A stretch of DNA of 8,321 nt from an uncultured Methanobrevibacter sp. (GCA_902782595.1 CACZNW010000074.1:1-8321), one strand, 5' to 3'. Positions 1 to 6,058 are shown, counted from the first letter of the stretch. The notes: a model not told the origin generated them from the sequence alone. A program made the numbers and translations.

Positions 1-1
1 C

Positions 2-184
2 AAATATATTCAGGTATCCTACAGATTATCCGGTGAAGAAACATTGAAACGTGAAATCACTCCGTTGCTTCGCATACCTGACAAATATGAATCCCTACTG
101 ATAACAACTGAAAATCATGATTTTTCCAAAGACGGAGTCAAGCATCTAAACATAATTGATTTTTTATGTGGAGATGATGTATAA
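2..184 (+). CDS. AAA+ ATPase with DUF4143 domain, C-terminal fragment
   Basis: An open frame enters from the left edge and ends at TAA 182-184, leaving the last 60 residues. The peptide has the ending typical of ATP-binding proteins with an N-terminal AAA_14 ATPase and a C-terminal DUF4143 domain. It shows a YIQVSYRL strand, then EETLKREITPLLRIPDKY (the family usually reads E-T-x-x-R-E-x-x-x-L-L-x-I-x-D-x-Y), and the closing GVKHLNIIDFL (usually GI-K-H-I-N-I-x-D-F-L). The nucleotide-binding part lies outside the window. Such ATPases are common in multiple copies in methanogens and rumen/gut bacteria; their cellular role is poorly known, and links to toxin-antitoxin-like or DNA-binding functions are unproven. 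The family call rests on this tail alone but the match is characteristic. Confidence 0.8.
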   Translation, partial: KYIQVSYRLSGEETLKREITPLLRIPDKYESLLITTENHDFSKDGVKHLNIIDFLCGDDV

Positions 185-224
185 AAATTCATAACACGTT
201 CATATAATGGTTGGGAAAAAATAC

Positions 225-478
225 TTATTTCTCAATCATACTTTTAAGTCTATCAATGTCTACCTTATCATGTTCAGTTCGTTTCAAGTTAATTTTTCTA
301 GTTTTTATATTAAAAAATCACCACGTGCTCCTTGAACACGGGCATCAACAATATTGTCATTGATTCGGAAATCCCGGACACTGCCGTCCCGGCATAGATT
401 TCACCATGCTTTAGATGATTCACATCATCTAACTTTTTTATATTTTTCAACGTCCGCTAAATCTGACTCGAAACTCAT
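225..478 (-). pseudogene. SWIM zinc-finger-type protein remnant, frameshifted
   Basis: Reading the minus strand from ATG at 478 gives MSFESDLADVEKYKK, then the frame breaks at a run of six A (434-439). In the next frame it continues as LDDVNHLKHGEIYA up to a second break near 388-393, then RDGSVRDFRINDNIVDARVQG followed by ARGDF. A third break lies at a six-T tract (312-317), after which NIKTRKINLKRTEHDKVDID and LKSMIEK run to TAA 225-227. Pieced together this matches the N-terminal region of SWIM zinc-finger family proteins (G-x-x-Y-A-R-x-G-x-V-x-D-x-R-I ... A-R-V-Q-G). The zinc-binding CxC...CxH motif that should follow is absent. Two breaks sit in homopolymer runs, so sequencing error must be excluded, but three breaks plus truncation argue for real decay. 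The remnant converges on the ATPase fragment at 2-184. Confidence 0.7.
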
Positions 479-555
479 TAGATAACTTTCTATTTTAATT
501 CACATTAATATAACTTATTAATCGTGATGAAGCATGAATTTCAGCATTAAATCCG

Positions 556-565
556 TTAAATATTA
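556..565 (+). promoter_or_regulatory. Candidate TATA box of the flavoprotein gene
   Basis: The sequence TTAAATATTA lies about 33 bases before the ATG at 594. Archaeal transcription normally starts about 25 bases after the TATA centre, which would put the start near 586 and leave a leader of fewer than 10 bases. There is no Shine-Dalgarno site before the ATG, consistent with a near-leaderless transcript. Confidence 0.45.
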
Positions 566-593
566 ATAGGTACTTTTTATCAAATATACAATT

Positions 594-1139
594 ATGAAAA
601 TATTAGCTTTAAACGGTAGTCCGAGAAAAAATGGTAACACCAATCGTGTATTGGATGAAATGATTAAAGGCTGTGCTGAAAACGGTCACGATGTTGAAAA
701 GTACTTTTTAGACAGGTTGGATATTAATCCCTGCAGTGGCTGTGAAATCTGTGCCAAAGGAAAAGACTGCAGATTTGAAGATGACGGAGCTGAAATCATC
801 GACAAATTGGCAGATGGTGCAAGTTTAATAGTGGCTTCACCTATATACTTCGGTCAGATGACCGCTCAACTCAAAACAATAATCGACAGGTTCTATTCAG
901 TCTTCAATAATCCTGACAAACATTTTAAAGGCAAAGTGGCTATAATACTCACCCACGCATATCCCGGTGATGATTTTTACAGGCCATATATGGATTTGGT
1001 AAAAGCCCAGCCGTTTGAAAACAACACTGAAATGGAAGTTGTCGATACTCTGGAAGTCGGTGGTGTCAAATTCATTGGTGATGCAGATAAAGCACAAGAT
1101 GCTCTTAAAAAAGCATATGAAATAGGATTGAAATTTTAA
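594..1139 (+). CDS. Flavodoxin-fold FMN reductase / iron-sulfur flavoprotein (Isf-like)
   Basis: This 181-residue protein has a flavodoxin-like NAD(P)H-dependent oxidoreductase fold. Residues 8-15 (GSPRKNGN, followed by T) form the FMN phosphate-binding loop. PIYFGQMTAQLKTIIDRFY (about 83-101) is the flavin-contacting and dimerisation segment typical of the family. Four cysteines at 47, 50, 53 and 59 (C-x2-C-x2-C-x5-C) match the compact cysteine motif of methanogen iron-sulfur flavoproteins, which binds a 4Fe-4S cluster; many plain flavodoxin-family reductases also carry a similar C-x-G-C stretch, so the cluster is likely but not proven. Isf proteins are cytoplasmic dimers associated with electron transfer and with reduction of O2 or H2O2 in anaerobes; the donor and acceptor here are unknown. 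The gene appears monocistronic, with its own TATA box and no ribosome site. Confidence 0.85.
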   Translation: MKILALNGSPRKNGNTNRVLDEMIKGCAENGHDVEKYFLDRLDINPCSGCEICAKGKDCRFEDDGAEIIDKLADGASLIVASPIYFGQMTAQLKTIIDRFYSVFNNPDKHFKGKVAIILTHAYPGDDFYRPYMDLVKAQPFENNTEMEVVDTLEVGGVKFIGDADKAQDALKKAYEIGLKF

Positions 1140-1200
1140 TCCTATTTTATACTATTTCTGTTGAGATTTAATTCTCTTTTCCAATTGATATGGTGGACAA

Positions 1201-1210
1201 TTTAAATATT
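1201..1210 (+). promoter_or_regulatory. TATA box of the potassium channel gene
   Basis: TTTAAATATT is centred about 27 bases before the ATG at 1232, so the predicted transcription start falls on or next to the A of the start codon. No ribosome site lies between, indicating a leaderless mRNA. The preceding oligo-T stretches (ATTTTAATCCTATTTTAT and TCTTTT, about 1132-1180) are plausible stops for the upstream flavoprotein transcript. Confidence 0.55.
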
Positions 1211-1231
1211 GGTTAATTCAAATAATTATCT

Positions 1232-1954
1232 ATGAAAAAGTCCAAGCAGGCAATTTATTTATTGCTGATTTTCACCACCCTGATGGATATAATATTGCTG
1301 TGTTACATAACATTCTATCCTACTTCTTTACAATTCAGTCGTGCTGTTTTTTCTTTTGATTTGATTTTATGTATTGTATTGTGGATAGAGTTTATCTACA
1401 GTTATAAACATTCAAATGATAAAAGAAAATACCTTGAGGATAATTTTTTAAGTATCATAGGAATGCTTCCGGTCGATTTTGTTTTTTTAAGGGCATTGAG
1501 GTTAATTAAACTTTTTCACTTAATTAGAGTATATGTTCTTTCAAAGGATGACGAGGAATTAATTTCCAACTTTTTGAGAAGAACATATCTTGACAAGATA
1601 ATTGTAATTGCCATTCTTTTTATTTTCATTTGCACTGTTTTAATCCGCGTTGTAGATTCCAATATAAATAATATACATACTGCGGTCTGGTATATTATTG
1701 TTTCCATGACCAGCACGGGTTATGGGGATATTGTCCCGGCTACAACCTCAGGATATGTTATCGGAGCGGTTGCAATGATTGGGGGAATTATGATATTTTC
1801 AACAATCACTGCCGTAATCTCATCAATATATGTATCAAAGATAAGTAGACACAACCATGACAGTCTGGAATCAAAAATAGATGATTTGACCGCCGAAATT
1901 GATGCATTAAACAAAAAAATAGATGAACTGAAAAAAGATAAAAAGGAAAATTAG
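1232..1954 (+). CDS. Voltage-gated-type potassium channel, six TM with coiled coil
   Basis: This 240-residue membrane protein has the layout of a single-subunit Kv-like channel that forms tetramers. Hydrophobic helices S1 (about 7-28), S2 (39-57, with acidic E53), S3 (72-86, with D82) and S4 form the sensor part. S4 has basic residues every third position: R87, R90, K93, H96, R99. S5 is about 121-141. The pore helix and selectivity filter follow: T160-S-T-G-Y-G-D166, the K+ signature TxTGYGD. S6 is about 172-200 with a Gly-Gly at 184-185 that could act as the gating hinge. The tail at 209-237 is a coiled coil with hydrophobic a/d positions I216, L219, I223, L226, I230 and L233, probably helping tetramer assembly. 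There is no RCK/TrkA_N ligand domain, so gating should be by voltage. It has its own promoter; its stop converges with the surface protein on the minus strand. Confidence 0.9.
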   Translation: MKKSKQAIYLLLIFTTLMDIILLCYITFYPTSLQFSRAVFSFDLILCIVLWIEFIYSYKHSNDKRKYLEDNFLSIIGMLPVDFVFLRALRLIKLFHLIRVYVLSKDDEELISNFLRRTYLDKIIVIAILFIFICTVLIRVVDSNINNIHTAVWYIIVSMTSTGYGDIVPATTSGYVIGAVAMIGGIMIFSTITAVISSIYVSKISRHNHDSLESKIDDLTAEIDALNKKIDELKKDKKEN

Positions 1955-1960
1955 TTTTTT
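1955..1960 (+). terminator. Oligo-T stop after the channel gene
   Basis: Six T directly follow the TAG stop at 1952-1954. Archaeal RNA polymerase can terminate at short T runs without a hairpin, so this is a plausible stop, though not proven. Confidence 0.35.
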
Positions 1961-2009
1961 CAATTATAACCGTTTGTAAATCAATGCAATTGCCAGAATA
2001 TTGTGGACA

Positions 2010-2024
2010 AAATAAATAAAAAAT
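2010..2024 (-). terminator. Oligo-T stop after the surface protein gene
   Basis: On the minus strand, bases 2024 down to 2010 read ATTTTTTATTTATTT, just past the stop codon at 2036-2038. An imperfectly used inverted repeat GGATAA/TTATCC (2026-2031 and 2041-2046) brackets the stop codon. The T-rich tract is the more likely signal in an archaeon. Confidence 0.35.
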
Positions 2025-2035
2025 GGGATAAAAGA

Positions 2036-3400
2036 TTATCTTATCCTGTTGTAAATAAATGCTCCAACTGTAATAATCAGGAATGCAGTTATTATAATTG
2101 CTCCATTTTCGATAACATTAACCAGAGAACTGCCAACTGATTTCAGGAATGATAAAATCGCCTGAAGTAATGAGATTATCTGATTGATTAAATCCAAGAT
2201 GAAATCAATTAGACTGAACAGCCATCCCAAAAGTTGCTGTATAAGTGAGATGATTGCGGATATGAGTCCTACAATTAAATCTATAATCTGCTGTATAAGT
2301 GAGATGATTGTGGATATGAGTCCTGCAATTAAATCCATAATTGACCCGATTAGATGTAAAAGCTGGTCAACGGCAGTCAGTATAACACCAAATAACTCCA
2401 AAAGCCCGGCAAGTCCTTCCCATATCGATCCAAGCATATCTAAAAGTTGTTCAAGAGCATCTATCAAAGACTGAATTTCTGTCATTAAGTTTTCAAACAG
2501 ATTTTCCAGTTCCTCAAGAGCATTGGTAATCATTAAAAATGCATTTGTTAATGTGTCTATAAGAGGTTTCCATGCGTCATAGAGTGAATTGGCAAGGAAA
2601 GCCAAATAATCATATAATCCATCCAGGAATGTGGCATTTGTTTCATTATCGATCGGCTCAGTTACTTTTGTAATGTTGGTTGTATTTGTGGCATTTGTTG
2701 AATTTGTTACATTAGTTAAATTATTTGTCTGATTTATGTGTTTTTCAACATCATTGATTGTTTTAAATGATACTTTATATGCAAAATAATTTGATTCATT
2801 GCCGGACACGGACTTTAAAACTTCAAAATCAAAAACGGCTTCAGTATGGTTGTTTATTTTAACGACTTCATGGTCGCCTACTTTTTCGTGTGAATCCTCA
2901 ACCGCTTCACCGACACGGGAACTGGATGAACCGGTTTTTACAATATCGGCAATTATTTTTCCAATATGGCCTGTTGAATTCTGTTTGTAGCATTCAATTA
3001 TTGCCAGTTTCAGTGTGTTTGAATTGCTGGCCTTTGATGTAGAGACACGTTTGAATTCATCTCCTGAACATGCAGGTGATTTTGAATAATCAAGAATAAA
3101 CCCTCTAAACCCGTCGCTAAACTTGATGTCATTTCCCTTTCCTTTAGCTAAAATGTAGTTCTTTTTGGATTTGTGGTCCGTTTTGTTTTTATGTTTTATC
3201 TTGTCCTTGTCGGATATAGGGTTATCCTGTGTCTTGTTATCATCCGTTGTATTTTTATCGACATTTTCATCTTTATCGATTGTTTTGTCATGATCTGTTG
3301 TATTGTTATCGTCATGTGTGGCATTGTCCGCCACGACAATGCTTAAAAAACAAAAGGAAATTAATATAACAAGAATCAGTGTAACAATTTTTCTGTTCAT
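2036..3400 (-). CDS. Secreted membrane-anchored sequon-rich surface protein
   Basis: This 454-residue protein has a signal peptide (about 1-24, cleavage near VVA-DN), an Asp/Asn/Lys/Thr-rich linker (25-80), and a folded-looking domain of unknown function (about 82-215) containing GFRGFILDYSKSPACSGDEF and LKLAIIECYKQ. A run of N-x-T sequons comes next (223-257), then about 125 residues of strongly hydrophobic heptad-like helix (300-425), and a final TM helix (434-450) with a short basic tail (NRIR). It should therefore sit outside the cell, anchored at its C-terminus. About 18 N-x-S/T sequons suggest heavy N-glycosylation. The central domain has two cysteines (111, 137) and loosely recalls methanogen adhesin-like domains, but I cannot name it. 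The start at 3400 is supported by a GAGG ribosome site at 3407-3410. It is transcribed divergently from the DUF4013 gene. Confidence 0.75.
   Translation of the reverse strand: MNRKIVTLILVILISFCFLSIVVADNATHDDNNTTDHDKTIDKDENVDKNTTDDNKTQDNPISDKDKIKHKNKTDHKSKKNYILAKGKGNDIKFSDGFRGFILDYSKSPACSGDEFKRVSTSKASNSNTLKLAIIECYKQNSTGHIGKIIADIVKTGSSSSRVGEAVEDSHEKVGDHEVVKINNHTEAVFDFEVLKSVSGNESNYFAYKVSFKTINDVEKHINQTNNLTNVTNSTNATNTTNITKVTEPIDNETNATFLDGLYDYLAFLANSLYDAWKPLIDTLTNAFLMITNALEELENLFENLMTEIQSLIDALEQLLDMLGSIWEGLAGLLELFGVILTAVDQLLHLIGSIMDLIAGLISTIISLIQQIIDLIVGLISAIISLIQQLLGWLFSLIDFILDLINQIISLLQAILSFLKSVGSSLVNVIENGAIIITAFLIITVGAFIYNRIR
2235..2340 (-). repeat. 54-bp tandem repeat in the surface protein gene, two copies
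   Basis: Bases 2235-2286 recur at 2289-2340 with only three differences in 52 bases and an exact offset of 54. The repeat encodes two 18-residue units of the form LI(A/V)GLIS(T/A)IISLIQQ plus two more hydrophobic residues and a linker, in the hydrophobic heptad region. The near identity points to a recent in-frame duplication. Neighbouring segments are weaker versions of the same pattern. Confidence 0.85.
2669..2722 (-). repeat. Six consecutive Asn-x-Thr triplets
   Basis: Residues 227-244 of the surface protein read NLTNVTNSTNATNTTNIT, six N-x-T sequons with no residue between them. At the DNA level this is an imperfect 9-base periodicity dominated by AAT/AAC-x-ACA/ACC codons. Further sequons lie at N223, N252 and N255. 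Confidence 0.85.
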
Positions 3401-3406
3401 ATTATG

Positions 3407-3410
3407 CCTC
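3407..3410 (-). promoter_or_regulatory. Ribosome binding site of the surface protein gene
   Basis: On the minus strand GAGG stands six bases before the ATG at 3400. It fixes the start, which is immediately followed by a good signal peptide. Confidence 0.6.
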
Positions 3411-3434
3411 TATAATAATAATTTATATTTTTCG

Positions 3435-3444
3435 CATATATTAA
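3435..3444 (-). promoter_or_regulatory. Candidate TATA box of the surface protein gene
   Basis: TTAATATATG on the minus strand is centred about 40 bases before the ATG at 3400. Transcription would begin near 3414, leaving a short leader that includes the GAGG site. A second AT-rich box (AATATAAAT, about 3421-3429) lies closer to the gene but would start transcription at the ATG and lose the ribosome site. Confidence 0.4.
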
Positions 3445-3523
3445 GATTATGGCAATTTCAGTTGATACAAGGATATAATTTTCAGTTGGTTGCGGTTACT
3501 TTAAATTTTAAATAGTATTATCT

Positions 3524-3535
3524 AAAAATATATAT
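3524..3535 (+). promoter_or_regulatory. TATA box of the DUF4013 gene
   Basis: AAAAATATATAT is a near-consensus archaeal box A preceded by an A-rich BRE-like stretch. It is centred about 35 bases before the preferred ATG at 3566, so the transcript should start near 3556 with a leader of about 10 bases holding GTGAT. Confidence 0.6.
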
Positions 3536-3556
3536 CTATCAAGCAGTTTAGGTTAT

Positions 3557-3561
3557 GTGAT
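3557..3561 (+). promoter_or_regulatory. GTGAT ribosome site deciding the start at 3566
   Basis: GTGAT can pair with the 3' end of archaeal 16S rRNA and stands four bases before ATG 3566. It overlaps the alternative GTG start at 3557. I therefore read GTG 3557 as part of the ribosome site rather than as a start codon. Confidence 0.6.
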
Positions 3562-3565
3562 AAAT

Positions 3566-4369
3566 ATGAATTTACGTGAAATTATAGTGGACGCTATTAA
3601 ATATCCCGTCAGTGATATTCGAAAATTTTTAATATTCTGTGTTTTAATTATTCTAATGAGTTTATCAACAGTTCTTCCATCATATGGCCTTAAAGATGGT
3701 ACATTAGCTATTATTTTGAGCCTTGTGACTTTAATTGTTTCATTTATAGTTTTAGGCTACTCAGTTGATGTCATTAAAGGCGGAACTGAAGGTGATAATA
3801 CACTTCCTGATTTTGATTTTGTAAAACAGTTTGTAATGGGCATTAAGGCATTTATTTTGGAGATAATCTATTTCATCATACCTGCAGTCATTGTCATAAT
3901 TGTTGCTTCCGCAAGCGGACTGTTTTCCTCATTCACTCAAATCGTATACGGCAGCATTGATGCCATGGCTGATGGTGCAAACAACCTGACCATGATAATG
4001 GCGGCAATTCCCAAATCAGCACTGAACACATTCACCAATTCGCTGACCATTACTTTAATTGTTGCAATTGTCTTATTTATCATATTTTCACTGATGTCAT
4101 TTACAGCACTGGTAAGGTTTGCAAAATCCGGAAGCGGGACCGAAGGTCTGAGATTCAGACAAATAATAAGGGACATGTCAAAAGTAGGATTTGTAAAGAT
4201 TATAGTTACTCTGATTGTAATTTATATAATTGCACTGGTTTTGGCAACTGTCATCGGAATGATTGGACTTATTCCATATGTCGGCGTTTTCATAGGTATT
4301 TTTGTTGGAGTGCCGTTTATAATGCTGTTTTTAGACAGAGCTATCGGTTTATTATATGCTGATGCATAA
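3566..4369 (+). CDS. DUF4013 integral membrane protein
   Basis: This 267-residue protein is highly hydrophobic, with about six membrane helices (roughly 20-38, 46-66, 92-115, 160-182, 208-232 and 235-256). The opening MNLREIIVDAIKYP, the G64-Y65...V-I-K segment and LPDFDF at 80-85 followed by G92-I-K are typical of the DUF4013 family, which is widespread and multicopy in methanogens. No catalytic or ligand-binding residues are known for the family, and no function can be given from the sequence. I start it at ATG 3566 because of the GTGAT site four bases upstream; using GTG 3557 would add three residues (M-I-N). It has its own consensus promoter and a separate T-run downstream, so it appears monocistronic, divergent from the surface protein and followed in the same direction by the sensor operon. 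Confidence 0.85.
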   Translation: MNLREIIVDAIKYPVSDIRKFLIFCVLIILMSLSTVLPSYGLKDGTLAIILSLVTLIVSFIVLGYSVDVIKGGTEGDNTLPDFDFVKQFVMGIKAFILEIIYFIIPAVIVIIVASASGLFSSFTQIVYGSIDAMADGANNLTMIMAAIPKSALNTFTNSLTITLIVAIVLFIIFSLMSFTALVRFAKSGSGTEGLRFRQIIRDMSKVGFVKIIVTLIVIYIIALVLATVIGMIGLIPYVGVFIGIFVGVPFIMLFLDRAIGLLYADA

Positions 4370-4384
4370 TATTAAACCATATTC

Positions 4385-4391
4385 TTTTTTT
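4385..4391 (+). terminator. T7 stop after the DUF4013 gene
   Basis: A run of seven T, followed soon by TTTGTGTTTTTG, lies 15 bases after the stop codon. It is a plausible hairpin-independent archaeal stop. Confidence 0.4.
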
Positions 4392-4398
4392 ATTTGTG

Positions 4399-4419
4399 TT
4401 TTTGATATTAAATCAAAAA
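4399..4419 (+). repeat. Perfect 8-bp inverted repeat upstream of the sensor operon
   Basis: TTTTTGAT and ATCAAAAA flank a 5-base centre (ATTAA). The repeat lies directly before the AT-rich promoter box of the gene at 4460. It could be an operator for a dimeric regulator or part of the upstream stop signal; its AT-rich make-up means chance is also possible. Confidence 0.4.
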
Positions 4420-4422
4420 TTA

Positions 4423-4434
4423 TTATTATACATT
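4423..4434 (+). promoter_or_regulatory. Candidate TATA box of the sensor operon
   Basis: TTATTATACATT is centred about 30 bases before ATG 4460. No ribosome site precedes the ATG, so the message is probably leaderless or nearly so. Confidence 0.35.
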
Positions 4435-4459
4435 ATCTTCATAAATATAATAAGATAAC

Positions 4460-5527
4460 ATGTTTTCAAATCTTAAAGATAAACTCACGGGCGATAAAAA
4501 GATATGGATATTATTTTTAATATTATTTATTTGTAATGTCGCCCTGTTTATTAATCTGTTTGCTTATATGATTATTGTTGAGCATGTGAAGGTAGAAGTT
4601 GTCCATGATATTGTTACAATCATCTCAGCAATCATAATTTTAGGTTTTATCTCGACCAGGCTCACGAAACTTAAAGAACAGACTGACGGATCAGTCTACG
4701 AAATAGGTTATCTGATTATTATGGGTTTGTTAAGCCTTACTATATCTTATTTTAATAAATCAGCTAATGGGGAATCATTATGGGCTCCGTTTCTGGAAAT
4801 GTTTAGAATGCTGTCTGTAGTTCTGATTTTAACATATCTGGCTACCAAATCTAAAAGTTTTCAGGCAATAGTCAGAGGTGATAATTCCCGCAAAACCCTA
4901 ATCTGGCAGATTATCATATGTTCCATTCTGGGAATTCTTGCATCATATTTCACTATGGATATTAATGGAATTCCAGCCAATTCAAGAGGATTGATTGTAA
5001 TGATATCTTCAATGCTTGGAGGACCCTACGTCGGAATACCTGTAGGAATAATATCCGGACTCTGGAGATATGGTATGGGAGGCCCCACAGCCCTGGCATG
5101 CTGTGTTGCTACAGTAATGGCGGGGATTGTTGGAAGTCTCGTTTATAGATGGAACGGTGGTGAATTTTTAAAACCCTATCTGGCCGGACTTTTAATGTTT
5201 TTATACAGTGGCTTTGACATGTTTCTCATAGTCATATTGACTCCCCGACCTGATGGAGTCATCATTGCCAACTCCCTTTACGCTCCAATGACCTTTGGTG
5301 CCGTTCTTGGAATGCTGCTATTTACCCTGTTTTTAGGTGAGAAAAAAGATGAAGCAAAAGCCGATGATGAATTAAAACAAACTGTCAATGACAGTACTGA
5401 TGAAATCCCGGCCAATGGTGATGTAAACTCTGAAATGATACTTGAAATGTCACGGGAACTAAATGAATATAAGGATAAAGTTGACAGACTGGAGAAGGAA
5501 TTGAGTGACCTTAAAAACAGGTTGTGA
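4460..5527 (+). CDS. LytS-type 5TM sensor domain protein without kinase, coiled-coil tail
   Basis: This 355-residue membrane protein begins with four hydrophobic helices (about 15-40, 48-65, 80-97, 113-128). A region matching the 5TMR-LYT receptor domain of LytS-type sensors follows (about 147-295). Its signature is clear: N174-x-R176, L186-G-G-P189, G192, G196, G200, R203, then G207-G-x-T210-A. In bacteria this domain senses cell-envelope or membrane state and is joined to a histidine kinase, GGDEF or similar output. Here no output domain follows. Instead a charged linker (295-323) leads into a clean cytoplasmic coiled coil with a/d residues at 327, 330, 334, 337, 341, 344, 348, 351 and 355. 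It probably signals through or assembles with a partner protein. The next gene follows within about six bases, so the two are likely co-transcribed and translationally coupled. Confidence 0.8.
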   Translation: MFSNLKDKLTGDKKIWILFLILFICNVALFINLFAYMIIVEHVKVEVVHDIVTIISAIIILGFISTRLTKLKEQTDGSVYEIGYLIIMGLLSLTISYFNKSANGESLWAPFLEMFRMLSVVLILTYLATKSKSFQAIVRGDNSRKTLIWQIIICSILGILASYFTMDINGIPANSRGLIVMISSMLGGPYVGIPVGIISGLWRYGMGGPTALACCVATVMAGIVGSLVYRWNGGEFLKPYLAGLLMFLYSGFDMFLIVILTPRPDGVIIANSLYAPMTFGAVLGMLLFTLFLGEKKDEAKADDELKQTVNDSTDEIPANGDVNSEMILEMSRELNEYKDKVDRLEKELSDLKNRL

Positions 5528-5533
5528 GTGATT

Positions 5534-6058
5534 ATGTATTTGCCGTGGAACATTATAGTGGGCAATCTCATTTCATTGTTTGCCGGAATTTTTGTAATCC
5601 TCAGTCTGTGGGTCAATGATGACAAAAAAGCCTACAGGTATCAGATATTCAACATGTTTATATTGATATTTGCATCATTTTTCTTTGATTCATATGTGGG
5701 TGTTGTTGTGATGACAATAGTCACAATAAGGCTGTATATGGTTTATAAAGATAAATTTACCCTTCATTGGGCAATATTTTTCACTATCCTGTCCACGATA
5801 ATTGGTTTTGCAGTAAACAATCTGGGGGCAGTTGGATTAATTCCAATAATTGCAACGATTCAAATTACACTGTGCAATTACATTTGCAGGGACATCAAAT
5901 GGATTAAACTCAGTTTCATCATTAACGAATCTTTCTATGCAATCTATTTCTGGTGCGTATTTGATTTCACATCAGTAATTATACAATTCGTCACCGTCTC
6001 GGTGGGATGTATTTCCTATATCAGACTGGTTCGTGAACGTAAACTGAATATTGCATAG
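5534..6058 (+). CDS. YgjV-family membrane protein
   Basis: This 174-residue protein consists almost entirely of short hydrophobic helices. It opens with WNIIVGNLISLFAGIFVILS, then a polar WVNDDKKAYRYQ turn, the pattern of the bacterial YgjV (Imp-YgjV) family, whose members also have about six helices and are of similar length. The biochemical role of the family is unknown. It follows the 5TM sensor gene (stop TGA 5525-5527) without a gap for a promoter, so it is the second gene of that operon and may act with it. The start is uncertain: ATG 5534 has GTGAT only one base upstream, while GTG 5528 directly abuts the upstream stop and has AGG six bases before it; this choice changes only two residues. 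The tail is basic (RLVRERKLNIA). Confidence 0.7.
   Translation: MYLPWNIIVGNLISLFAGIFVILSLWVNDDKKAYRYQIFNMFILIFASFFFDSYVGVVVMTIVTIRLYMVYKDKFTLHWAIFFTILSTIIGFAVNNLGAVGLIPIIATIQITLCNYICRDIKWIKLSFIINESFYAIYFWCVFDFTSVIIQFVTVSVGCISYIRLVRERKLNIA

Noticed and set aside
897..1097. Minus-strand open frame antisense to the flavoprotein
   Set aside because: Lies fully opposite a gene with clear family motifs and shows no recognisable protein features of its own.
2026..2046. GGATAA/TTATCC inverted repeat around the surface protein stop codon
   Set aside because: Only six base pairs, overlaps the stop codon, and the adjacent T-rich tract explains termination better.
2184..2474. Plus-strand open frame with repeated CCISEMI-type peptides
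   Set aside because: It is the shadow of the 54-bp repeat and heptad region of the surface protein on the minus strand.
3303..3515. Plus-strand frame spanning the surface protein start and the divergent promoter region
   Set aside because: Overlaps the signal peptide antisense, has no ribosome site, and runs through both promoters.
3557..3559. GTG as start codon of the DUF4013 gene
   Set aside because: It is part of a GTGAT ribosome site that is well placed for ATG 3566, and the family usually begins at the M-x-L-x-E-I-I segment.
5278..5625. Minus-strand frame antisense to the sensor/YgjV junction
   Set aside because: Ser/Leu-rich shadow of two well-supported genes.
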